DNA from: Candidatus Sysuiplasma superficiale
GTDB taxonomy: Archaea > Thermoplasmatota > Thermoplasmata > Sysuiplasmatales > Sysuiplasmataceae
Direction: 5' to 3'
DNA: 64,000 nucleotides
Assembly (NCBI GenBank): GCA_019720975.1
Contig: JAGVSJ010000007.1
Span: forward strand, 1 to 64,000
Shown: positions 25,292 through 33,522 of the stretch, one piece after another
Position numbering within the stretch: the first letter of the stretch is position 1
Layout: each line of letters starts with the position of its first letter
The notes under the pieces: generated by a model
Database searches by the model: none
What the model was told of the DNA's origin: nothing
The model's input: only the letters and a program-made list of their open reading frames with translations
Program-made: the position numbers and the translations under genes

Positions 25292-26866
25292 ATGACATTC
25301 GCAAATGAGAATACATATCAGAGGATGAAAACGTCGAACAGCGAGGCAGATTTCCATTCAAAATATGAAAAGGCGTTGGAGGAGGTCAGGCATAAACTGG
25401 GGAGAACTTTTCCGTCATACATCAGCGGTTCGGAACACTTTTCGAAGGAGGGAACATTTGAGGTTCGTTCACCACAGAACACCGATCTCCTCGTCGGGCG
25501 TTTTCAGAATTGCAGCAGGAAGGACACTGCTGCAGCAGTACTGGCTGCGTCAGACGCATTTGATAAATGGCGTGATACCGATTACAGAAGACGGACAGCG
25601 ATTGTACTGAAGGCTGCGGAAATTGCAGTCAGGAGGAAGTTCGAACTCGCTGCAATGATGACGTTTGAAAACGGGAAGAACAGATTTGAAGCTGTTGCAG
25701 ATGTTGACGAAGCCATAGATTTCATGCGCTATTACAGCGAGCTAATGTCGATTAACAGAGGTTATGAGGTGGAGATGGGAAGGCTTGCACCATCGGAGAA
25801 GAACAGGAGCGTTATGAGGCCGTACGGGGTATGGGGAGTAATCGCGCCCTTCAACTTCCCATTCGCCATTGCTTGCGGAATGACAACCGGAGCTGTAATC
25901 ACAGGGAACACGGCTGTTCTAAAACCGAGCAGCAGCACACCGCTAATGTCTCTCATGCTCTACAGCATATACGCCGAGGCCGGTCTGCCTCCGGGGGTCC
26001 TCAATTACATTACAGGCCCTGGCAGTGTCGTGGGAGCCGAGCTTATAGAGAATGAACATGTTGCAGGCATAGTCTTCACGGGTTCAAGGGATGTTGGCAT
26101 CTCCTCCGCAAGGCAGTTCAACAGGGATGGATTCAGGCCCTTCATTGCAGAAATGGGCGGAAAGAATGTGGTGATTGTCACAGAGCATGCTGATCTGGAC
26201 AAGGCGGCTGAGGGTACTGCGAGGGCTGCCTTTGGCTTCAGCGGTCAGAAATGCAGCGCTGCCTCGAGGGTTCTTGTTCAGAAAACTGTCAGCAGTAAGT
26301 TTCTCAGCAAACTTGTCTCTTTCACTGTAAAACTGAAGGCTGGTGATCCTTCAGACGCAAATACGTTTGTTGGGCCTGTGATAAGCGAAGAGGCTGTAAG
26401 AAAATTCGAGAATGCAATGGTCGAAGCAAAGGAAATGGGGAAGGTCCTTGCAGGGGGGCATGTGCTCAGGGAAGGTATCTTCGCGAAGGGGTTCTTCGTA
26501 GAGCCCACAATTGTTACAGATCTCCCATCCGATTCCAGGCTGCTGCGCGAGGAGCTTTTCCTCCCCCTCCTTGCTGTGAGGGAATTCGACACTTTCGAAG
26601 AGGCAATCGTGATTGCCAACTCTGTGGACTATGGACTCACAGCGGGAATCTTCAGTGAGGATGAGAGAGAGGTCAAAAAGTTCTTTGACAGAATTGAGGC
26701 AGGTGTCTGCTACTCAAACAAGCGGAGCGGCGCAACAACAGCTGCAATGGTGGGCGCACAACCGTTTGTCGGCTGGAAAAAGAGCGGTTCGACGGGTAAA
26801 GGCACAGGAGGCATCTATTACCTGCTCCAGTTCATGAGGGAACAGGCACAGGCGGTATTTTCATAG
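25292..26866 (+). CDS. Aldehyde dehydrogenase, P5C-dehydrogenase-like
   Basis: A 524-residue NAD(P)-dependent ALDH. The cofactor-binding stretch has NTAVLKPSSSTPLMSLM, the general-base glutamate lies in IAEMGGKNVVIV, and the catalytic cysteine in FSGQKCSAASRVLVQ. The GQKCSA motif, the 524-residue length and the end PFVGWKKSGSTGKGTGG resemble 1-pyrroline-5-carboxylate dehydrogenase (RocA), which oxidises glutamate semialdehyde in proline catabolism. Archaeal 2,5-dioxovalerate dehydrogenases are a possible alternative. No proline dehydrogenase lies nearby. Confidence 0.88.
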   Translation: MTFANENTYQRMKTSNSEADFHSKYEKALEEVRHKLGRTFPSYISGSEHFSKEGTFEVRSPQNTDLLVGRFQNCSRKDTAAAVLAASDAFDKWRDTDYRRRTAIVLKAAEIAVRRKFELAAMMTFENGKNRFEAVADVDEAIDFMRYYSELMSINRGYEVEMGRLAPSEKNRSVMRPYGVWGVIAPFNFPFAIACGMTTGAVITGNTAVLKPSSSTPLMSLMLYSIYAEAGLPPGVLNYITGPGSVVGAELIENEHVAGIVFTGSRDVGISSARQFNRDGFRPFIAEMGGKNVVIVTEHADLDKAAEGTARAAFGFSGQKCSAASRVLVQKTVSSKFLSKLVSFTVKLKAGDPSDANTFVGPVISEEAVRKFENAMVEAKEMGKVLAGGHVLREGIFAKGFFVEPTIVTDLPSDSRLLREELFLPLLAVREFDTFEEAIVIANSVDYGLTAGIFSEDEREVKKFFDRIEAGVCYSNKRSGATTAAMVGAQPFVGWKKSGSTGKGTGGIYYLLQFMREQAQAVFS

Positions 26867-27172
26867 GATGTTTCCCGGCACTAACGGTCGCGCTCACAGA
26901 ACGCTCGGCGCACTCCCGCACCTGACCCATGCCGGGATGTTGTGCAAGGCGTTGTCCCCACATCATCCCTGGACGGCACGTCCCTGTCAGTGGGGGACCC
27001 ATTGAACTATGCACTGTAGCCGCACCGGGTTTACCGGAATCACCAATCATCCGGAGGTTTTGTGCGACATTATTGAACATGCACTCATTCTATTAAACGA
27101 TAGGGCGGCATTCGGCCATCCCCGCTAAAGGTTTATTAATCTACTTTACGAATATCACAATGTGCATAAAAA
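26867..27172. other. Non-coding interval, possibly transposon debris
   Basis: About 306 bases that are G/C-richer than usual intergenic DNA until 27080 and A/T-rich afterwards. The minus frame across 26870–27060 looks faintly like a TnpB C-terminal tail or 3' guide-RNA region, but no zinc-finger cysteines survive, so this is only a suspicion. A box gtttattaat at 27131–27140 is a good promoter element for the DUF72 gene. Confidence 0.3.
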
Positions 27173-28063
27173 TTGAACATATCAGTTGGCTGCAGCGGGT
27201 GGTCATACACGGACTGGATCGGGCCATTCTATCCCAAGGAACTGTCCGGAAAGCATTCGGCCTGGTTACGTTATTATGCGGCGTATTTTAGCACGACAGA
27301 GGTCAACAGCACATTCTATTCATTTCCGTCAGCTCAGACGGTTGACTCATGGATTGAGAAGACAGAAGGACTTTCGGGCTTTCAGTTTTCGCTGAAGATC
27401 CCCCGGACGATCACGCATGAACTGCTCCCTGCCGGAAGGCTTGGCGAAGCGCTGAGCGGACTGCAACGTTTTGAAAATGTCTGCATAGAGCCACTTGCCG
27501 GCGCGGGACGGCTCGGTGCAATCCTGTTCCAGCTTCCGCCTGACTTCAGGTTCGACGGGGAACAGACCATAGCTTCGCTCAAAACTGTCCTGAGTGCAGT
27601 GGAAAAGTATGAAGTTGCTGTGGAATTCAGGGACAGAAGCTGGCTTTCACCTTCAGGCGGAGAGCTGAGGGAGGAGGTGCTGGAGATGCTTTCGGAAACA
27701 GGGAGCTCGCCCGTATTCGTTGACAGCCCGGCGTTCACTGCAACAGGTGCAATCACATCAGTTCATGCATATTTCAGATTCCACGGCAGGAATGAGGACA
27801 TATGGTTCCGCAGGATGAATGAGCAGGACAGCAGGATGAACAGGTACGACTATCTTTATTCAAGGGGAGAAATGGAGTCATGGGTCCCGCGCATACGGTA
27901 TGCGGCTGAGAAGTGCAGCACTGTCCGTATATACTTCAACAATCACGGCAAGGCGAAGGCTCCAAAGAATGCGATGGAGCTGATGGATCTTCTCAGAATA
28001 AACCATCCCGTCAAGGAGATTCGCATTACAGACCAGTTCAAGCTTGGATCATTCGGAGAATAG
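27173..28063 (+). CDS. DUF72 family protein (YecE-like)
   Basis: A 296-residue soluble protein with the DUF72 TIM-barrel-like pattern. It begins ISVGCSGWSYTDWIGPFYP, followed by EVNSTFYSFPSAQTVDSW and FSLKIPRTITHE. Later segments AVEFRDRSWLSPSGG and AYFRFHGRNED carry the conserved Arg, Asp and His residues. No biochemical role is firmly established for the family. The start codon is TTG 27173, about 38 bases downstream of a TATA-like element. It ends eight bases from the convergent antiporter gene. Confidence 0.9.
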   Translation: MNISVGCSGWSYTDWIGPFYPKELSGKHSAWLRYYAAYFSTTEVNSTFYSFPSAQTVDSWIEKTEGLSGFQFSLKIPRTITHELLPAGRLGEALSGLQRFENVCIEPLAGAGRLGAILFQLPPDFRFDGEQTIASLKTVLSAVEKYEVAVEFRDRSWLSPSGGELREEVLEMLSETGSSPVFVDSPAFTATGAITSVHAYFRFHGRNEDIWFRRMNEQDSRMNRYDYLYSRGEMESWVPRIRYAAEKCSTVRIYFNNHGKAKAPKNAMELMDLLRINHPVKEIRITDQFKLGSFGE

Positions 28064-28071
28064 AAGGAATG

Positions 28072-29826
28072 TCATCGCATCAGCATATCAAGAATTATTT
28101 CATTATCTGTCATCTTGTTTCTCGGAGCGCTGCCTGCATCCCTGTTTCTTGCTGCAGGAAGCGATATCTTGAGATCTGATATGCCCTTCCAGAGAAGAAA
28201 TATGATTAGCGCTGAAACAACGACGGATATCACCGCAATCACAGGCTGAACATAGAAGAGAGATGATATCGCCGTTGCAACAACGATGTAACCCACAACC
28301 ACATAGATAGCCATTAATATCCTCCTGAAAAGCGTGGAGACGAAGCGCGATTTAATGTCGGAATCTCCGAAGAAAACCCTCACCTCCTCCATCAGTGTGT
28401 TCAGCGATGCGAACAGTATGAGGGCGACAATTATGATGTAACCCAGATAGATAAGGAAAGAGTCGGCCTGTGCCCTCATCGCAGCAGAGGTCACGTAGTC
28501 CACGAAGAACTTTGTCATCAGAAGCACAGACATCACAACCATCAGGTTGAGCAGGAATGTGATGAACATTGAACGGGAAGACCTGTCCATCCTGAACGGA
28601 TTCCTGAGCTGTCCAAGGGCACGTTCGAAGAAGCTGCGCAAGGCGAGCACGTAGAGCGCAGGACCCTGAGGCATTCTGGAACGTATCGCCCTGTATATGC
28701 CCTCGTTTCTCTTTATGCTCTGTGGCAGTATGATTATAGTAACAGTGGACATTAGAACAATCAGCGTGTATATCTCCTGATTGAACACACCGTACTGGAG
28801 CCCCAGCCTGCCGATCACGAATGAGAACTCACCCATGGCACCCGCGGCTATACCAACATATGAGGCGTTCTGAAGCCCATACCCCATCGACGTGAAACCG
28901 AATGTGACGGAGATGAACTTCCATACTACGAACAGAACGCCCAGAAGGATGGCTAGCGGTATAAGCCGGATGAGATATGATGTCTGTATCAGTGTCCCTA
29001 TTGAGACAAAGAAAACAGCGAGGAAAATATCCCTGACAGGAACCATCTTTGAATATATCCTCTCCTTGTGGTCAGATTCCGCAACAGCAACTCCGACAAT
29101 GAATGCACCTATAACAAACGAGAAACCAAGCTCCTTAGCGAAGAGGGCAAGCGCAAAGCACAGGCCAAGGGATGTTATAACAATGATTTCATCACTCCCA
29201 AGGCTCACTATGTGGTTGATGACCTTTGGGATGACACTGATGGCCAGCAGCATGCTGACGACACCGAAGAATGCCATTCCACCGACCAGTTCGAAGAACT
29301 GCAGCACTCCGATGGAGGTGTGTGTTCCTGCACTTGACAGAACACCGAGTATAACAACCGTCAGCAGGTCTTCCACTATCAGGAGCCCAAGAACAAGATC
29401 TGCATAGGACTTTATTGTTTCCCTGCAGTCCCTCATTGTTTTTGTCACCACCGTCGTGCTTGTGAGTGCAAAGGCGGCAGCGAAGAAGACTGCTGCGGAA
29501 GGGGACCATCCCATGGCGATGGATATCAGGTAGCCTGCGGGCATCATCAGAAGCAGTTCAATGATGCCTGCCATTATCACCTTCTTGCCTATCTCCTTCA
29601 GAACCTTCAGGCTCAGCTCCATGCCCATGGTAAAAGCAAGAAGCGTGATGCCCAGGTCCGAAATCAGTGCCATGACGTTGGTAACTGAAATGAGGAAGGA
29701 TGCTGAAAGGACGCCTGCAACTATATAACCGAGTATGAGTGGCTGCCGAAGCTTCTTAAACAGTACACTTATAAGTGCAGCGACGGCAAACAGTATGGCT
29801 ATTCCTTCGTATCCCAACGATTGCAA
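28072..29826 (-). CDS. CPA2-family cation/proton antiporter (KefB-like)
   Basis: A 584-residue membrane protein. The first 390 residues form the Na+/H+ exchanger domain with about 12 spans, including LRQPLILGYIVAGVLSASFL at the start and the motif LGFSFVIGAFIVGVAVAESD in the middle. After about residue 440 there are two or three further spans and a short cytoplasmic tail, instead of the TrkA-N domain of true Kef proteins. It is expected to exchange Na+ or K+ for protons. The gene reads toward the DUF72 gene. Confidence 0.9.
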   Translation of the reverse strand: MQSLGYEGIAILFAVAALISVLFKKLRQPLILGYIVAGVLSASFLISVTNVMALISDLGITLLAFTMGMELSLKVLKEIGKKVIMAGIIELLLMMPAGYLISIAMGWSPSAAVFFAAAFALTSTTVVTKTMRDCRETIKSYADLVLGLLIVEDLLTVVILGVLSSAGTHTSIGVLQFFELVGGMAFFGVVSMLLAISVIPKVINHIVSLGSDEIIVITSLGLCFALALFAKELGFSFVIGAFIVGVAVAESDHKERIYSKMVPVRDIFLAVFFVSIGTLIQTSYLIRLIPLAILLGVLFVVWKFISVTFGFTSMGYGLQNASYVGIAAGAMGEFSFVIGRLGLQYGVFNQEIYTLIVLMSTVTIIILPQSIKRNEGIYRAIRSRMPQGPALYVLALRSFFERALGQLRNPFRMDRSSRSMFITFLLNLMVVMSVLLMTKFFVDYVTSAAMRAQADSFLIYLGYIIIVALILFASLNTLMEEVRVFFGDSDIKSRFVSTLFRRILMAIYVVVGYIVVATAISSLFYVQPVIAVISVVVSALIIFLLWKGISDLKISLPAARNRDAGSAPRNKMTDNEIILDMLMR

Positions 29827-29928
29827 GGATCTACCTGATCGTCAAGCTGGAATATGAGTTATAAAGCTAATATCAAGAATTTCATTTCTGATAAACGGGT
29901 GTGATGACCGAATCAGGAGAGAGGGACA

Positions 29929-30846
29929 TTGGCAAGAATTAGCCTGAGGAAACAGGGAAACAGGCCGCTCAGGGCGCTGACTGTCTCCTGCGGGGGAGGG
30001 GGACGCAACATTGCAAATGCGCTGAAAGGAGATATGATATCTGTGGATACATCTGCGGAAGCGGATCTCAGGATGGATGCAGCTGCGATATCTGTGTCAG
30101 ATATGGATTCACAGTTTACAAGATATGTCACTTCCCCCTTCACCGAAGGGTTAAAGAAGGCAATGATCGGCCATGATGCTGTTTTTGCTGTGGCGGGACT
30201 CGGCGGTCTCGCTGGAGGGGTTGCCGTGGAGACCGTTGCCAAGCTTGCAGCTGTAAATTCACTTCCCTGCATTGCGTCAGTTGCACTGCCTTTTAACGTC
30301 GAGGGTTCACTGAGAAGGACTGAAGCAAGGAAGGCACTGAATCGTATTGGAGGGAGTGCAAGCATCACCATACCGTTTGAAAACAATATGATTGTTGAAT
30401 CAGTTCCATCGTTCAACATAATGAGGGCGCTGGCTGTGATGAACAGGATTATTGCATCTCCGCTACTTGACATCGGAGATGCTGGCGACGCCCTATGGTC
30501 AAAGGCACTCATAGGAAGGCATTTCATGGGGACATACACCGTTGGGTACTCTGCTGGCAAGGACTGGGAGGAAAGGGTGGTCTCAGAAATACTCTCCAAT
30601 ATCTTCGAACACCATCAGGGTCCGGGGAACATGTGCCTCTTTGTGAGAACCTCAAGCGACTCTGAAGAGAGCTGCCGGAAAATCGCAGAGGAGATAGAAA
30701 GGCGTTCAGATGTCGATGAAATAACAGTTTACGGAATGAGCGATGCCCATCCCGATCAGAACAGGGTTTCGGCCATATATCTCTACGCGGGAGCAGCGAA
30801 GAAATCACATTATCAGGCTGTTGATATCGTCCCTGACGGCACCTGA
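29929..30846 (+). CDS. Divergent FtsZ/tubulin-like protein
   Basis: A 305-residue protein that follows the FtsZ layout. The N-terminal strand and loop RALTVSCGGGGRNIANAL replaces the GGAGNNAV loop. The tubulin signature position reads AVAGLGGLAGGVAVETVAKL where FtsZ has GGGTGTG. MNRIIASPLLDI matches the helix before the T7 loop, and the DFAD catalytic motif is not clearly preserved (GDAGDALW). Nucleotide hydrolysis may therefore be lost. The start is TTG 29929, the only in-frame choice after an upstream stop. The last 42 bases overlap the convergent dphB. Confidence 0.65.
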   Translation: MARISLRKQGNRPLRALTVSCGGGGRNIANALKGDMISVDTSAEADLRMDAAAISVSDMDSQFTRYVTSPFTEGLKKAMIGHDAVFAVAGLGGLAGGVAVETVAKLAAVNSLPCIASVALPFNVEGSLRRTEARKALNRIGGSASITIPFENNMIVESVPSFNIMRALAVMNRIIASPLLDIGDAGDALWSKALIGRHFMGTYTVGYSAGKDWEERVVSEILSNIFEHHQGPGNMCLFVRTSSDSEESCRKIAEEIERRSDVDEITVYGMSDAHPDQNRVSAIYLYAGAAKKSHYQAVDIVPDGT

Positions 30847-31605
30847 GAATTCAACAAGAGACTCCGCCTCCGCGAAATGCAGTCTTGCCGGTATTATCAC
30901 GCTGTGAGGATGCCTTCCGAAATCCCTTTCAGCGAGAGATGAAATTCTTCCGGCTGCAGTAGCGCAGTCTTCCATTCCGGCCCTAGAAACAACACAGGCG
31001 AATGTGTCGCCGGTAATCGGAGGGGGGTTCCTCCGGGATGAAAGATGAAGCAGCTGACTGAAGCATTCAGCAGGCTGCATGTAATAGCCTTTTTCCTGGT
31101 CCACATCCAGCAGAAGGAGCGTGTGAAGATTGTTTTCCAGGTTGAACATTATGTTGTCCAGAACGCTGTCTGGCATGAAGGAATCGGTGAAGCGTGGTAC
31201 AGATACCACCCTTCCAAAACGGTAATGCTGCAGGCCTGAATAGGAAGCAGCAGCAGTCAGGATAGAGGAACCCGGAACTATGACAGTATCAATGCCATTC
31301 CTGCTTGCCGCTATTCTGAGTGACGAATGTGTTGTCGCAGTCATCGCATCCCCTCCGGCTATTAACACGCAACTTCCCTTCCTTGAACTTTCGAGAACTG
31401 CATGTCCGTCCTCCACCGCCTTCCTTGACAGTGGGAGTGCTCTTTTACCGGTACGTTTGAGGAGTTCTGCCTCAAAGTCATCAGGCAGGTATGTCGTGTA
31501 TCTTTCAACAAACACTGTGTCAGCCCTGCTTATCTCGGAGAGTGCATCTAGCGTCATTCCCCGTACGCCGTTGAGCCCTGCACCTACAAATACAAGCCGC
31601 CCCAT
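30805..31605 (-). CDS. dphB: Diphthine synthase
   Basis: A SAM-dependent methyltransferase that trimethylates the modified histidine of EF2 on the way to diphthamide. The 266-residue length is standard. The N-terminal RLVFVGAGLNGVRGMTLDAL and the CVLIAGGDAMTATTH and VPGSSILTAAASYSGLQHYR motifs match DphB well, and DQEKGYYMQPAECFSQLL is in the C-terminal lobe. The start lies only 14 bases from that of the divergent trm5. The 3' end overlaps the FtsZ-like gene by 42 bases. Confidence 0.94.
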   Translation of the reverse strand: MGRLVFVGAGLNGVRGMTLDALSEISRADTVFVERYTTYLPDDFEAELLKRTGKRALPLSRKAVEDGHAVLESSRKGSCVLIAGGDAMTATTHSSLRIAASRNGIDTVIVPGSSILTAAASYSGLQHYRFGRVVSVPRFTDSFMPDSVLDNIMFNLENNLHTLLLLDVDQEKGYYMQPAECFSQLLHLSSRRNPPPITGDTFACVVSRAGMEDCATAAGRISSLAERDFGRHPHSVIIPARLHFAEAESLVEFSGAVRDDINSLIM

Positions 31606-31619
31606 TTTCTCGATTACAG

Positions 31620-32645
31620 ATGTATAACAAGGGTATTAGAGTATCACTCCGTCTGGCAGAGAAGGCAAGAAGGGAGCTTAACAGAATGGGGGTCTCTGAA
31701 GACAGACTGAAGATCAGAAGGGAGGGGGATTCCATCATCATACCGGTGACCGAATTCCCCGATGGTCATGATGAAATTGAATGGGAGGAATGCTTCGCTG
31801 AGTTTGAGGCCAGAAGGGGTTTTGTTTCAGATTACAGGAAACTGCTGGAATTTGATCCTGCAAAAATGAGCATTCTTCCCTCTTCATACGACATCATCGG
31901 GAAGAAGATACTTGTAAAGATACCGGCTGAACTGAGAAAGGAGGAACGGAACATAGGAGAGGCGCTACTTGAAGTACACAGATTCGCTGACAGTGTATTC
32001 AGGGATGATGGCGTATCAGGTGCTCACAGGACAAGGAATGTGGAACTCATCGCTGGAAGGGGCGGAACGGAGACTTGGGTGACGGAATATGGCTTCAGGT
32101 TCCGCCTCGACGTCCGCAGGACATTCTATTCACCAAGACTTGCTGTTGAGAGGAAAAGGGTATCGTCCACCGTAAGGCCTGATGAGCATGTCCTTGATAT
32201 GTTTGCAGGAGTCGGTCCCTTCACAATCTTTGTGGCAGCAAAGGCGTACAGAGGGAAGGTGATGGCGTTTGACATAAATCCTTATGCAGTGTCCTACCTC
32301 AGGGAGAATGCAGTCATCAATGGCATGACAAATATTGATGCACACATGAAAGATTCAACCCTCCTCGACTTCGGACCCGATTTCGACAGAGTCATAATGA
32401 ACCTTCCCAGAGGTTCACCGTCATTCGTGGACAAGGCCCTTTCCATGTTATCTGAAGGCGGTGTTATTGACTACTACGAACTTGTTGATGACATATCCGT
32501 CAACAGTCGTGCGGAAGAGCTTGGAAATAAGATTGTTCACGCGAGGGTTGAGGCAGTGAGAAGGGTGAAGAGCTATTCAGCATCTTCGGGGATATACCAC
32601 TTTCTCATCAGGAAGACCGCCCCACGCTCCCGTAGTCGAGCGTGA
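31620..32645 (+). CDS. trm5: tRNA (guanine-37-N1)-methyltransferase, Trm5
   Basis: Methylates N1 of G37 next to the anticodon and so prevents frameshifting. The 341-residue protein has an N-terminal D1-like domain (RVSLRLAEKARRELNRMGV), a D2 domain and a Rossmann methyltransferase domain with VLDMFAGVGPFTIFVAAK, the SAM acidic residue in VMAFDINPYAVSYL, and the NxPP-type loop VIMNLPRGSPSFVD. Its divergent start lies 14 bases from dphB, and its end overlaps dut by 38 bases on the other strand. Such tight packing places both promoters inside coding sequence. Confidence 0.93.
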   Translation: MYNKGIRVSLRLAEKARRELNRMGVSEDRLKIRREGDSIIIPVTEFPDGHDEIEWEECFAEFEARRGFVSDYRKLLEFDPAKMSILPSSYDIIGKKILVKIPAELRKEERNIGEALLEVHRFADSVFRDDGVSGAHRTRNVELIAGRGGTETWVTEYGFRFRLDVRRTFYSPRLAVERKRVSSTVRPDEHVLDMFAGVGPFTIFVAAKAYRGKVMAFDINPYAVSYLRENAVINGMTNIDAHMKDSTLLDFGPDFDRVIMNLPRGSPSFVDKALSMLSEGGVIDYYELVDDISVNSRAEELGNKIVHARVEAVRRVKSYSASSGIYHFLIRKTAPRSRSRA

Positions 32646-33105
32646 TATCCTTCTGCCCCTGGTAATGACCCGATCTAATGTCATAGGCTTTCTCGGCCCT
32701 GTCGCACATCCTTTCAAAAACTATCTGAACCATCCTGTCACCTTTCGAAATGATGAATTCAGAGGATGATGAATTGAAGAATGCGAGCGTCAGTGTTCCT
32801 TTGAAGCCGGCATCAACTTTGCCGAAGCTGGCCAGTATTCCCTTTCTCGCATAGCTGCTCCTTATCCAGAGCTGCGCTGTCATGTCTGAGGGAAGGGAGA
32901 CAGTCTCAAGGGTTGATACAGCGAAACGTGAGAGGGAAGGGACGGAGGCTCTTTCCATTTCCTCGGAGCCACTGTCGGGAAGCATCACTGTTCCAACCCG
33001 CAGATCATAGCCGTTGGGTGTGAGCGAGGGTTCGCTGAATCCGGAGACAATAAGTTTTCCCTCCCTTACAAGCAGTGAAATCTGGGAATCGTTCAGGACG
33101 CACAT
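32608..33105 (-). CDS. dut: dUTP diphosphatase, archaeal DCD-type
   Basis: A trimeric nucleotide hydrolase of the dCTP-deaminase/dUTPase superfamily, 165 residues. The pattern SLTPNGYDLRVG, then QLWIRSSYARKGILASFGKV, then DAGFKGTLTLAFFN, and a C-terminal HYQGQKDITLDY matches archaeal dUTPases. At the position of the deaminase catalytic glutamate (usually TLE) the sequence has TLA, which argues against dCTP deamination and for dUTP hydrolysis to dUMP. The gene overlaps trm5 by 38 bases tail to tail. Confidence 0.85.
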   Translation of the reverse strand: MCVLNDSQISLLVREGKLIVSGFSEPSLTPNGYDLRVGTVMLPDSGSEEMERASVPSLSRFAVSTLETVSLPSDMTAQLWIRSSYARKGILASFGKVDAGFKGTLTLAFFNSSSSEFIISKGDRMVQIVFERMCDRAEKAYDIRSGHYQGQKDITLDYGSVGRSS

Positions 33106-33186
33106 AAACAGGGTTGATGCAGTGTTCCTATTTTATCTTGACCGGAACGGTGCGTTTCAAAAAGCACGGGACAGGATCGCGGAGTT

Positions 33187-33396
33187 TCACCTAATAAAGG
33201 GGGCAACTTGATATTTATCTGCCTTGCGAGGGGGAGGAGTAGGCAAAACAATCCTCGTTGCTTCACGCCCTTTGGCGTCTCCGGCCATAAGACTGAGCAG
33301 CAGAAAGCCGTCCTGCAGTGCAGAACCCATCTCTCCATGATTTAGCTCATGGAGAAAACGAAGCGCCGTACTCATGAGTGCCTCATCACTGCCCAT
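33187..33396 (-). CDS. Small hypothetical protein
   Basis: A 69-residue frame with a plausible promoter: a tttaatag-type element on the minus strand about 35 bases upstream of ATG 33396. The N-terminal half could form a helix pair (MGSDEALMSTALRFLHEL), and the C-terminal half is basic and proline-rich. Stop at 33187, 82 bases before dut on the same strand. No family recognised. It could equally be a chance frame. Confidence 0.4.
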   Translation of the reverse strand: MGSDEALMSTALRFLHELNHGEMGSALQDGFLLLSLMAGDAKGREATRIVLPTPPPRKADKYQVAPFIR

Positions 33397-33522
33397 GCCT
33401 GTCCCTTGCTTCCCAATCCGTTGGCTGGCTATTAAAGGAATATAATTAGAATATCATTTTTGCAAATAATGCCCGGCTATCAGCATGGAATTCTTCTGCT
33501 CATGAACCATCAATTCGCGCTC

